Source of the DNA: Qipengyuania sp. YIM B01966
Lineage (GTDB): Bacteria; Pseudomonadota; Alphaproteobacteria; Sphingomonadales; Sphingomonadaceae
Assembly (NCBI RefSeq): GCF_016461955.1
Contig: NZ_JADMNM010000010.1
Coordinates: forward strand, 18,039 to 82,038
Length of the DNA stretch: 64,000 bases
Reading direction: 5' to 3'
Program-made: the position numbers and the translations under genes
Notes under the pieces: model-generated
Databases searched by the model: none
Seen by the model: the letters and a program-made list of their open reading frames with translations, nothing else
What the model was told of the DNA's origin: nothing
Part shown: positions 15,383-24,044 of the stretch, piece by piece
How positions within the stretch are numbered: the stretch's first letter is position 1
Layout of the letters: every line of letters begins with the position of its first letter

Positions 15383-17377
15383 ATGAAAGTCGCCCCTTTG
15401 GTTCGCATGGCAGATTGTCTGCTTGGCATGGCCGCCCATGTCGGCAAAGCGCCGCTTGTCGTGCTGCTGTCCGCCGACCATGATGCAGAGCGACTGGCGC
15501 TGCTGGCCCGAGGCGCCTTTCCCCATATACCGGTGCTCTGCTGCCCCGCGACAGACGCGCTTCCCGGTGACAGCGCGGGTGCTTCGGCGGTCAATGCCGG
15601 GCAGCGGGTGGCCGCGCTGACGGCGATGGGTGCGCCGCATGATGTGCCGCCGATTCTGATTTGCGGGGCCGGGGCGACAATTGCCGCATATCCGCCACCT
15701 GAGGCCTTCGTGGCCCAACCACCGCTGGTAAAACTTGGCGACCAGATTGATCTGGCCGATTTGCGCGAACAACTGATCGCCATCGGCTATCGCGCGGACG
15801 AGCGGATCGACGAGCCGGGCGAGGTAGGGGATGCGGGCGCCGTGCTCAATGTCTATCCCGTCGATGCGCAGCGTCCGGTGCGGATCGAACTGGAAGATGG
15901 CCGCGTCCGCTCGCTGCGCCTTTATGATCCGCTGTCGCAAACCACCCTTGAGGAAATCGAGCGCGCCTCTTTCGGGATCGCCTCCGCACCGCCCGTACCA
16001 AAAGACGCGGCGACGCTGCTGGCGCATGCTGCCGGCGCTATGGTGCTGGTCGATCCGGGTTTCGCCAAGGCGCGTGCGCGCCTGCTCGATCTTGCCAAGG
16101 AAATCGACCCTGTCGCTGCCGCCCTCCGCATTTCGGCCAAGGTGTGGGATGAAGCGCTGTCCGAACACGCTGCACAGCCGCTGATCGAGGGGGCTGATAC
16201 CCCGCGCTTTGCTGGCAAGCGCCGACCGATCAAGGCACTCAAAACGTGTCTTGCCGCCGAGCATGACGCCGGGCGCAAAGTGGTGATCGCCGGCAGCGTG
16301 CGCGATGTCCGCTTCTTCGCGCGCCGGCTTGGTAAGTTGCTACCAGACGATCTGCCGGTGGCACCGTCGCTTATCGACGCACTGGCCGCCGATGCAGCGC
16401 GCGTGCTGGTCGAAGTGCCGATCGACGAGGTAGCCGTGCGCGCGGCCCTGCTGCGCGAAAATGCCCGGGGCGGGCAATCCTTCGTCGTGGTGCCGCGGAT
16501 CGACGATCTGCCGGCAATCCAGGAGTTGCTCGCCAAACTGGTGCCGGATCTCGAAGTGATCACCGTGCACGGCAAGATGGGCTCGGCCGAAGCCGATGAG
16601 GCGCTGATCGGGTTTGCCGGGAGGCGCGAGCATATTCTGCTGGCGAGGAGCATCACCGAAACCGGCCTCGACGTGCCGCGGGCAAACACCATGGTCATCG
16701 CCGGCTGCGACCGCTTTGGCGTCGGTCAATTGCATCAGTTGCGCGGCCGGGTCGGGCGGTCGGCACGGCGCGGGCACGTATTGATGATGAGTGCCCCGGG
16801 TACAGCGCTGACCGAGAAGACAAGGGCGCGTCTCAACCAGCTTGTCACGCATTCCGCTCTGGGGGCAGGGTTCGCGGTGGCGGCCAACGATCTCGACATG
16901 CGCGGCGCCGGCGATCTGACCGGCGACGATCAGTCGGGCCACCTGAAGCTGATCGGGCTGGAACTGTACCAGACGCTGCTTACCCATGCGTTGCGCCAAT
17001 TGGCGGGTGGGGAGCCCGCGCCGCCGCTGCCGAAAATCTCCACCGGTGAGGACGCGCTGCTTCCGGACGACTGGATCGTCGACAGCGAAGCGCGGATCGC
17101 GGCGTATGTCAGTCTTGCCCGAATTGACGACACTGCCGAACTCGACCGGTTCGCTGACGAACTGGAAGATCGCTATGGCGCGCTGCCAGCCCCGGCGCTG
17201 ACCCTGCTGGCGACCCAGCGCCTCGCCCTGTCGGCGCGCGATGCCGGCATCGCCCTCCAACCTGGCGCCGGCCAGCGGGTGAGCGATGAGCGTATCATTG
17301 CTGATCGCCGGCCCGACACCCGGCCGATCGAGGATGCTGCCAATGCCCTCGACGCGCTGATCGGGGACGCGGCATGA
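15383..17377 (+). CDS. Mfd/TRCF-like protein lacking the motor lobe
   Basis: 664 residues against about 1150 for Mfd. The N-terminal half matches the UvrB-homology modules (ATDALPG; then AVLNVYPVDAQRPVRIELED, followed by RLYDPLSQTTLEEI). A D3-like stretch (LAAEHDAGRKVVIAGSVRDV) leads straight into the second RecA lobe (ALLRENARGGQSF, TVHGKMGSAEADE, ARSITETGLDVPRANTMVI, FGVGQLHQLRGRVGRS) and the TRCF C-terminal domain. The RNA-polymerase-binding domain and first RecA lobe, with Walker A and DEAD box, are missing, so it should not translocate DNA. ATG 15383 is chosen because earlier starts (TTG 15335, ATG 15356) overlap or abut the promoter; no clear ribosome site. It overlaps the next gene as ATGA. 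Confidence 0.8.
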   Translation: MKVAPLVRMADCLLGMAAHVGKAPLVVLLSADHDAERLALLARGAFPHIPVLCCPATDALPGDSAGASAVNAGQRVAALTAMGAPHDVPPILICGAGATIAAYPPPEAFVAQPPLVKLGDQIDLADLREQLIAIGYRADERIDEPGEVGDAGAVLNVYPVDAQRPVRIELEDGRVRSLRLYDPLSQTTLEEIERASFGIASAPPVPKDAATLLAHAAGAMVLVDPGFAKARARLLDLAKEIDPVAAALRISAKVWDEALSEHAAQPLIEGADTPRFAGKRRPIKALKTCLAAEHDAGRKVVIAGSVRDVRFFARRLGKLLPDDLPVAPSLIDALAADAARVLVEVPIDEVAVRAALLRENARGGQSFVVVPRIDDLPAIQELLAKLVPDLEVITVHGKMGSAEADEALIGFAGRREHILLARSITETGLDVPRANTMVIAGCDRFGVGQLHQLRGRVGRSARRGHVLMMSAPGTALTEKTRARLNQLVTHSALGAGFAVAANDLDMRGAGDLTGDDQSGHLKLIGLELYQTLLTHALRQLAGGEPAPPLPKISTGEDALLPDDWIVDSEARIAAYVSLARIDDTAELDRFADELEDRYGALPAPALTLLATQRLALSARDAGIALQPGAGQRVSDERIIADRRPDTRPIEDAANALDALIGDAA

Positions 17378-18546
17378 GGCGCGGAGCTGCCCACCCAGGG
17401 CGAATCATCGTCATCTCGGACCGGATCGAACACCTCGCCGATATTCCCGACGGCTGGTCAGGCGACGAACCCACCGTTGATGATTGTAGCGCGGCGGTCG
17501 TCGTCGAAGGGGGATATCTCGAACGGCTGCCGCTATCGCTGATTGCTGCCGGCCGGTTCGCCGAAGTGGAAGTCTGGCATCATGGCAACGGCCTTGATCG
17601 GCCGATCGCGCGCCGCTGTTCGCCGCATCTCGTCCGACGGGTTTTTCCATTGGGCGAGCATACCGCGCCGTTCGACAATCGCGCCATGGCGGAACACTTG
17701 GCGCGGCACGGCGCGCCTGCCCTGCTGCTCATCTATGGCTTGGGCGTTTCGCCAGCTGTTCTCGACGCGGCCGACCGGTCGATCATCGTTTACAATTCGA
17801 TCGATGCGCCAGCGCTGCGCGTGCCGGAGGAGGTTTCGGCACGGTGCGACATCGTGCTGACTGGGGCCCAATGGCAATCGGACGAGGTCAACCGGCGGCA
17901 TCCCGAGATGCCCACACCGATCCTGCCGGTCGGCCCCGAATTTGCCGGGACGGATCAATTCCGCCCGCTATCCGGCGAAAAGGATTACGACCTGATCTAT
18001 GCCGCGGCCGCCCAGCCCTACAAACGCCATGATATCCTGTTCGACACCATTGAGCGGCTGGATGGCGCGGTGTCGGCGCTATGCGTGTTCGGTTACGGCG
18101 AGTTGGCCGAGGCGTTCCGCGACGAGATCGCCGCGCGTCAGCTCCCGATTGATTGCGTAATGCCGCCTGTGGTTCCCTTCGCCGAGGTCAATCGGCTGAT
18201 GAACCGCGCGCGGATCGGGATTGTCGCGGGGGTCGATGATGGCGCTCCGGCGATCATCACCGAATACATGCTGGCCGGTCTGCCCGTGCTGGCCAACGCC
18301 CAGCTGACCTGTGGGCTGCAATACCTCCTACCGGGGACCGGGGAGGTCGCCGACCCGGCGCAATGGCCTGCCGCCGTTACCAGGATGCTGCAGCAGCTGG
18401 ATCACTACCGCCCGCGGGAAATTGCCCTGTCCCGCTGGAGCTGGCCAGTGTCGGCCGCGCGCTTCCTGTCAATCTACGATGATGCCGTTGCCGCCCGTCA
18501 TGCGCTCGGCCGTGCCCCAATTACCCTAGAGGATTGTGATGCTTAA
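17374..18546 (+). CDS. Glycosyltransferase, GT-B/GT4-like
   Basis: 390 residues. The C-terminal half has the nucleotide-sugar domain of GT-B enzymes: DLIYAAAAQPYKRHDILFDT, LCVFGYGELAEAF, then ARIGIVAGVDDGAPAIITEY-MLAGLPVLAN, which corresponds to the E-x7-E region of GT4 enzymes. The N-terminal acceptor domain is poorly conserved. No signal peptide or membrane helix, so cytosolic. It overlaps the upstream gene by four bases and the next gene by eight, so translation is coupled. Donor and acceptor cannot be read from sequence; UDP-galactofuranose is possible since the neighbour makes it. Confidence 0.8.
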   Translation: MRRGAAHPGRIIVISDRIEHLADIPDGWSGDEPTVDDCSAAVVVEGGYLERLPLSLIAAGRFAEVEVWHHGNGLDRPIARRCSPHLVRRVFPLGEHTAPFDNRAMAEHLARHGAPALLLIYGLGVSPAVLDAADRSIIVYNSIDAPALRVPEEVSARCDIVLTGAQWQSDEVNRRHPEMPTPILPVGPEFAGTDQFRPLSGEKDYDLIYAAAAQPYKRHDILFDTIERLDGAVSALCVFGYGELAEAFRDEIAARQLPIDCVMPPVVPFAEVNRLMNRARIGIVAGVDDGAPAIITEYMLAGLPVLANAQLTCGLQYLLPGTGEVADPAQWPAAVTRMLQQLDHYRPREIALSRWSWPVSAARFLSIYDDAVAARHALGRAPITLEDCDA

Positions 18547-20917
18547 AGACCACCAACTGCGCCCTGTCGACGACCTTACGGGCGACCGTGCACCTGCAGC
18601 GCGGGATGCCCCGCACGTCCCCGAGGCGATCCCGCAGGAAGTTCCGCTCGTGGCTTTTTCGCATCTTCGGTGGGACTTCGTGCGCCAGCGGCCGCAGCAT
18701 TTGCTGAGCCGCTTCGCCAGCGAGCGGGCCGTGTGGTTCTGGGAGGAGCCGATCCCGTGCGATCACCACCTGCCCTACCTCGAATATCATCACTTCGCAG
18801 AGGACAAGATTACCGCCCTGCGCCCCCGTGTGCCGCATTCCTGGACCGAGCCGGCACGTGCGAATGCCCTGGCCGAGCTGTATCGGCTCTTCCAGCAACA
18901 GACCTTGCAGCGCACCCCAATTGCCTGGTTCTATACTGCGGCGATGCTTCCTGTGCTGGCCAACGGTGGGGCGGAACTGACAGTTTACGATTGCATGGAC
19001 GAACTTTCTGCGTTTGCCCATGCGGATGCTGAGTTGATCGCCCAGGAAGCGGCTCTGCTGGCGCGCGCAGACATCGTCTTCACCGGCGGCAAAAGCCTTT
19101 ACGAGGCGAAGCGAAACCGAAATCCAAACGTTCATGCCTTTCCCTCCGCGGTCGACCGCGCCCATTTTGCGGCTGCGCGCACGATCACGGCGCGCGATCC
19201 CGCACAGCGGACCGCCGGGTACTTCGGGGTCATCGACGAGCGGCTCGATCTGGAACTGATTGCGGCCATGGCCGATGCTCTGCCCGAATGGCGGATCGAA
19301 ATGGTCGGGCCGGTGGTCAAGATCGATCCTGCATCATTGCCGCAACGCCCCAATATCAGCTGGATCGGTCCGCGCGGGTATGCTGATCTGCCCGCCATGC
19401 TGGCGCGTTGGAACGTCGCGCTGATGCCGTTTGCGCTCAACGAAGCGACCAGATTCATCAGCCCGACCAAGACGCCGGAATATCTCGCAGGAGGCCGCCC
19501 GGTGGTCTCGACCCCGATCGCCGACGTCATCGCAGATTGGGGCAGTGCAGAGGGCGTCGCTATCGCCGCCGACGCAGAGGAGTTTGCCCAGGCTGTCCGC
19601 CGTTTCGGCGCACTGCCGGCGCAGGGTGCGTGGCTGACCGATATCGACCAGCGCCTGAACCGCATCAGCTGGGACCAAACCCAAGGAAAGATGAGCACGC
19701 TGATGGCGCAATGCTATCGCAAACGACATGCACAGCGCGGAGCGGGCGGCGCTGCGCCGGCGATCCTGCGTGGGTCAAAACCTTATGACACGCTCATCGT
19801 AGGCGCTGGCTTTGCGGGGTCGGTGATGGCCGAACGGTTGGCGCGCGATGCCGGACAACAGGTGCTGGTCGTTGACCGGCGACCGCATGTCGGCGGCAAC
19901 GCGTATGACGAAACCGATGCGGCCGGGGTGCTGATCCACCGTTACGGCCCGCACATCTTCCATACCAACAGCCGCGAAGTCTTCGACTATCTGTCGCAAT
20001 TCACCAGCTGGCGGCCCTATGAACACCGGGTGCTCGCCAAGGTCGGCGACCAGCTGGTGCCGATGCCGATAAACCGCACCACGCTGGAAAAGCTCTACGG
20101 CGTCGCGCTGACCGATGATGCTGCGGCCGAACAATTTCTGGCCGCGCGGGCTGAACCGCGTGAACCGATTGTCACTTCGGAAGATGTCGTGGTTTCGGTG
20201 GTTGGTCAGGAGCTTTATGAAAAATTCTTCCGCGGTTACACGCGCAAGCAATGGGGGCTCGACCCCTCGCAGCTTGATCGGACGGTCACCAGCCGCGTGC
20301 CGACGCGGACCGATCGGGACGACCGCTATTTCCAGGATAGTTTTCAAGCGATGCCGGCCGATGGATACACGGCGATGTTCAAGCGCATGCTCGATCACCC
20401 CTCGATCGAGTTGCGGCTGGGCACGGAATTTGCCGCACTTGATCCCTCGACGCTGGCTGATCACACGGTCTTCACCGGGCCGATCGATGAATATTTCAAT
20501 TACCGATTCGGCAAGCTGCCTTATCGCAGCCTGCGGTTTCATCATGAAACGCACGACACGCCGTCATATCAACCGGTGGCGGTGGTCAATTACCCGGACG
20601 AGGCTACTCCCTACACAAGGATCACCGAATACAAGAAGCTGACCGGGCAGGACCATCCGCAAAGCTCAATCAGCTATGAATACCCGACCGCCGAGGGTGA
20701 CCCCTACTATCCCATTCCGCGCCCCGAAAATCAGGACCTTTTCAAGCGTTACGAGCAGCTCGCACGGGAACTGCGGGAGGTGACGTTCGTCGGGCGGCTG
20801 GCGAATTACCGGTATTACAATATGGATCAGGTCGTCGGACAGGCATTGGCCACCTATCGGCGCATGGGCCTCAGCCCCGCCGAAGCGGGGATGCGGCAGG
20901 CCCGGGTGGCCGACTGA
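18539..20917 (+). CDS. Glycosyltransferase fused to UDP-galactopyranose mutase
   Basis: 792 residues in two modules. Residues about 30-400 form a GT-B glycosyltransferase (HLRWDFVRQRPQHLLSRFA, YDCMDELSAF, FISPTKTPEYLAGGRPVVST). From about 416 a complete UDP-galactopyranose mutase follows: TLIVGAGFAGSVMAERLA for FAD, HVGGNAYDETDAAGVLIHRY, GPHIFHTN, the GYTRKQWGLDP motif and the C-terminal NYRYYNMDQVVGQAL. Glf converts UDP-Galp to UDP-Galf. The fusion suggests that Galf is made next to its use. The start ATG 18539 follows an AGAGGA site; a GTG three bases earlier is also possible. Shares one base with the next gene (TGATG). Confidence 0.92.
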   Translation: MLKDHQLRPVDDLTGDRAPAARDAPHVPEAIPQEVPLVAFSHLRWDFVRQRPQHLLSRFASERAVWFWEEPIPCDHHLPYLEYHHFAEDKITALRPRVPHSWTEPARANALAELYRLFQQQTLQRTPIAWFYTAAMLPVLANGGAELTVYDCMDELSAFAHADAELIAQEAALLARADIVFTGGKSLYEAKRNRNPNVHAFPSAVDRAHFAAARTITARDPAQRTAGYFGVIDERLDLELIAAMADALPEWRIEMVGPVVKIDPASLPQRPNISWIGPRGYADLPAMLARWNVALMPFALNEATRFISPTKTPEYLAGGRPVVSTPIADVIADWGSAEGVAIAADAEEFAQAVRRFGALPAQGAWLTDIDQRLNRISWDQTQGKMSTLMAQCYRKRHAQRGAGGAAPAILRGSKPYDTLIVGAGFAGSVMAERLARDAGQQVLVVDRRPHVGGNAYDETDAAGVLIHRYGPHIFHTNSREVFDYLSQFTSWRPYEHRVLAKVGDQLVPMPINRTTLEKLYGVALTDDAAAEQFLAARAEPREPIVTSEDVVVSVVGQELYEKFFRGYTRKQWGLDPSQLDRTVTSRVPTRTDRDDRYFQDSFQAMPADGYTAMFKRMLDHPSIELRLGTEFAALDPSTLADHTVFTGPIDEYFNYRFGKLPYRSLRFHHETHDTPSYQPVAVVNYPDEATPYTRITEYKKLTGQDHPQSSISYEYPTAEGDPYYPIPRPENQDLFKRYEQLARELREVTFVGRLANYRYYNMDQVVGQALATYRRMGLSPAEAGMRQARVAD

Positions 20918-22971
20918 TGCGCATCTGTCTGGCAACGGAAAGCCCGGCACCATCCGGGATGGGCGTCCATATGCTGGCGCTCGCCGAAGCGTTGCCCGAC
21001 CACGATTGCGTAATCCTCGCGCCGTCACATACCGACCTGTTTTGCAATGCGCGCGGCCGCTTCGCGGTCAAGGATCTGCCAAGCGATGCCGATGCGCTTG
21101 CCCTCTATCTTCGGCAGGGCGGGTTCGATGTTGTGCACCTTCACGCCGGCATCGGCTGGGAAGGGCATACGATCACCCGCGCGGCAGCTGCGGCCGGAGT
21201 CCCGCTCATCCGCACCGAGCATCTTCCCCAGCTGTTGACCGATGCCGACGAGCAGTCGGATTATGCAGCTGCCCACCAGTCAGTCGCGGCGACAATTGCG
21301 GTAAGCGATGCGGTGGCACAATCCTATGCCGCGAGCGGCCTGACCTCGCAGCCGCTGGCGGTCATACGTAACGGGATTGTCCCGCCCCACTGTGTCGCCC
21401 CCGGTGCTGCGCGTTTCGAGCGGACTGCCTCCCGACCGATGCTGCTCAATGTCGGGCGCCTGGCTGCGCAAAAGAACCAGCCCTTGCTGATCGATGCGGT
21501 GATGCAACTGGCGGCAGAAGGCCGCGGTGTCGATCTGGTGCTGGTCGGCGACGGGCCGGACCGCGCGCGGATCATCGCGCACATCCAGCGAACGCGCGCC
21601 GAGGGGCATGTCCGACTTATGGGGCAGCGCGCCGATGTTGCTGCGTTGATGCAGCAGGCCGATCTTTACGTCCATGCGTCCGATTTCGAAGGTCTGCCGC
21701 TTGTTCTGCTCGAGGCAATGGCGGCTGGACTGCCGATTGTCGCGCGTTCCGCCCCCGGGGTCGACGAAGCGTTAGACCAAAACACCGCCGCGCTGGTCGC
21801 CGGCGACGATGCGGCGTCCCTCGCCCGGGCAATCCGCGCCGCACTCGACGATCCTGCCCGATGCCGGGCGCGGGCGACGCGCGCGCGGGACCGCCAGCAG
21901 CGCCAATTCGCTGCCGAGCGCATGGCGGCAGAAACCGCCCAGCTTTATTCGCTTCACGCCAGAAAGGGGCCCTCTGTGGACCAGCTTCGTATCGGTTTCA
22001 TCGGCGCAGGCGGCATCGCCTGCCGCCACCGCGATGTCTTGAAGACCATGGAGGATGTGCGCATCGCAGCCGCTTGCGACACCGACACCGAGCGCGCCCA
22101 CGACTTTGCGGCACAGGTGGGCGCCAAGGTGTACGCCGACTGGCAGACGATGCTTTCATCAGGCGAGGTGGATGCGGTGTTCATCTGCGTGCCCCCCTTC
22201 GCCCATGGACCGATCGAGGATGCCGTGATCGCCGCAAGTCTGCCATTCTTCGTCGAAAAGCCGGTGGCGTTGTCGCTCGGCGAAGCGGAGCGGATCGCGG
22301 CCGCCGCCGATGCCCACGGACTGGTCACCGCGGTCGGTTATCACTGGCGCTGGCTCGATACGCTCGACGATGTGCGCCATGCCATGGGTGAGCGCCGGCC
22401 GCGGCTGGTATCCGGCTATTGGCTCGATTCGACTCCGCCGGTCGCATGGTGGTGGCGCCAGGAGCAATCGGGCGGACAGATGCTCGAGCAGGCAACGCAT
22501 ATCGTCGATCTGGCCCGCTATCTATGCGGCGATGTTGTGAGCGCGTACGGGCTTGCCGAGCACAGTGCCCGTGCATCGCATCCAGAGCTTGATGTCGCCA
22601 CGGCATCGATCGCCACGCTCGCTTTTGCCGATGGTGCGATTGGCAATTTTGCCGCGACCTGCCTGCTCGGGTGGAACCATCGGGTGGGGCTCCATCTGTT
22701 TGGCGACGGGTTCGCGATTGAACTGACCGACCACAATGTGATGATCGATGTCGGGGCAGGACGGCCCGTTACGGGCAATCGCTCCGACCCCGTGTGGCAT
22801 CAGGACCGCGCCTTTGTCGATGCGGCGCGCGGGGGCGAAAACCGCATTCGCTGCACCTATCGCGACGCGGTCGAGACGCTGCGGGTGATGGATGCCATCG
22901 GGCAATCGGTCGCCTCGGGACAGGCGGTCAAGATTTCTGCCCCAGAGCGCGCATTGGAGCAGGCCGCATGA
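20917..22971 (+). CDS. Glycosyltransferase fused to Gfo/Idh/MocA oxidoreductase
   Basis: 684 residues. Residues 1 to about 345 are a GT4 glycosyltransferase: N-terminal PSGMGVHMLALAEALPDHD, central LLNVGRLAAQKNQPLLIDAV, and the catalytic DFEGLPLVLLEAMAAGLP. From about 353 an NAD(P)-dependent Gfo/Idh/MocA oxidoreductase starts (IGFIGAGGIACRHRDVLKTM), with the EKPVALSLGEAERIA motif that holds the conserved Lys and a C-terminal alpha/beta domain including GGQMLEQATHIVDLARYLCG. The oxidoreductase may alter a sugar or cyclitol that the transferase then uses or displays. The next gene, an MDR dehydrogenase, starts within its stop codon. Confidence 0.88.
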   Translation: MRICLATESPAPSGMGVHMLALAEALPDHDCVILAPSHTDLFCNARGRFAVKDLPSDADALALYLRQGGFDVVHLHAGIGWEGHTITRAAAAAGVPLIRTEHLPQLLTDADEQSDYAAAHQSVAATIAVSDAVAQSYAASGLTSQPLAVIRNGIVPPHCVAPGAARFERTASRPMLLNVGRLAAQKNQPLLIDAVMQLAAEGRGVDLVLVGDGPDRARIIAHIQRTRAEGHVRLMGQRADVAALMQQADLYVHASDFEGLPLVLLEAMAAGLPIVARSAPGVDEALDQNTAALVAGDDAASLARAIRAALDDPARCRARATRARDRQQRQFAAERMAAETAQLYSLHARKGPSVDQLRIGFIGAGGIACRHRDVLKTMEDVRIAAACDTDTERAHDFAAQVGAKVYADWQTMLSSGEVDAVFICVPPFAHGPIEDAVIAASLPFFVEKPVALSLGEAERIAAAADAHGLVTAVGYHWRWLDTLDDVRHAMGERRPRLVSGYWLDSTPPVAWWWRQEQSGGQMLEQATHIVDLARYLCGDVVSAYGLAEHSARASHPELDVATASIATLAFADGAIGNFAATCLLGWNHRVGLHLFGDGFAIELTDHNVMIDVGAGRPVTGNRSDPVWHQDRAFVDAARGGENRIRCTYRDAVETLRVMDAIGQSVASGQAVKISAPERALEQAA

Positions 22972-24044
22972 GCGTGCGCCATATCCGCAGCCTCGGTTTC
23001 GAAGCGCCGGGCGTGCCCTATTTCGCGGGTTATGACGAACATCCGCCGCACCCTTGGGAATTGCGCCTCGCGACGACCTATTCCGGGTTCTCGGCGGGCA
23101 CCGAACTCACTTTCATGAAGGGCACCAACCCTTACCTCCATTCGCGCTGGGACGAGGGGCGGCGCATCTTCGTGCAGGGCGAGGCCGGCATGCATTATCC
23201 CGTACCCTTTGTCGGCTACATGGAAGTCGGCACGGTGATAGAAGGGGAAACCCGCGGTGCGGGGCCCGGAACAACCATTGCCGGCGCCTGGGGGCACAAA
23301 AGCGGCCATGTCATCGCGCCTGATCGCGACCGGTTCTTTGTCCTGCCCGATACGATCGATCCAATGCTTGGCATCTATGTCGGGCAGATGGGGCCTATCG
23401 CGGCCAACGGATTGCTCTATGCCGATCACGAGCTGTCCGGCGCGGGCAGCACGCGGCTCGGCAGTTCGCTGGCGGGGCGGCCGGTGCTGGTGTTCGGCGC
23501 CGGTATCGTCGGCTTTTTCACTGCGCTGTTTGCCCAGCGCGCCGGCGCGAGCGAGGTGGTTATTGCCGACCCGTCGCCCTTCCGGCGGTTACGGGCGGAA
23601 ACGCTCGGTATGCTGGCCATGGAGGAACACGAGGCGGTCGATTATGCCAAGGCTCGCTGGCGCGGGGCGGATCTGGTGTTCCAGACCCGCGCGAGCGGTG
23701 AAAGCCTCCACAAAGCGATGAAGGCGCTGCGTCCGCATGGCTGCGTTATCGATCTTGCTTTCTACCAGGCGGGCGCAGATCCCGTCCGCCTTGGCGAGGA
23801 ATTCCACCATAATTGGCTCTCGATCCGCTGCGCGCAGATCGGCCGCGTGCCCCCGGGGATGGAGCGCCTGTGGGATCACGAGCGTCTGGGGCGGGAAACA
23901 ATCGACCTGCTGGCCGAACGCGGACCGGCTATCGGCAACCAGTTGGTGACCCATGTCGTCCCGTTCGACGAAGCGCCTGATTTTCTCCGCCACCTCGTCG
24001 CCGAGCGGCCCGACTTCATCCAGATCGTCTTCGATTACACATGA
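22968..24044 (+). CDS. MDR superfamily (zinc-type alcohol dehydrogenase-like) dehydrogenase
   Basis: 358 residues. A GroES-like N-terminal domain (TYSGFSAGTELTFMKG, then VGYMEVGTVIEGE) is followed by a Rossmann domain (VLVFGAGIVGFFTALFAQRA, then GASEVVIADPSPFRR). The usual catalytic Cys of zinc ADHs is replaced by the S-G-x-S-A-G-T-E motif seen in BchC-like and sugar-dehydrogenase relatives, so zinc catalysis is doubtful. It overlaps both neighbours by four bases (ATGA). Fused bi-domain oxidoreductases in polysaccharide loci combine an MDR with a Gfo/Idh/MocA module; here the same pair is adjacent but split between two proteins. Confidence 0.82.
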   Translation: MSVRHIRSLGFEAPGVPYFAGYDEHPPHPWELRLATTYSGFSAGTELTFMKGTNPYLHSRWDEGRRIFVQGEAGMHYPVPFVGYMEVGTVIEGETRGAGPGTTIAGAWGHKSGHVIAPDRDRFFVLPDTIDPMLGIYVGQMGPIAANGLLYADHELSGAGSTRLGSSLAGRPVLVFGAGIVGFFTALFAQRAGASEVVIADPSPFRRLRAETLGMLAMEEHEAVDYAKARWRGADLVFQTRASGESLHKAMKALRPHGCVIDLAFYQAGADPVRLGEEFHHNWLSIRCAQIGRVPPGMERLWDHERLGRETIDLLAERGPAIGNQLVTHVVPFDEAPDFLRHLVAERPDFIQIVFDYT

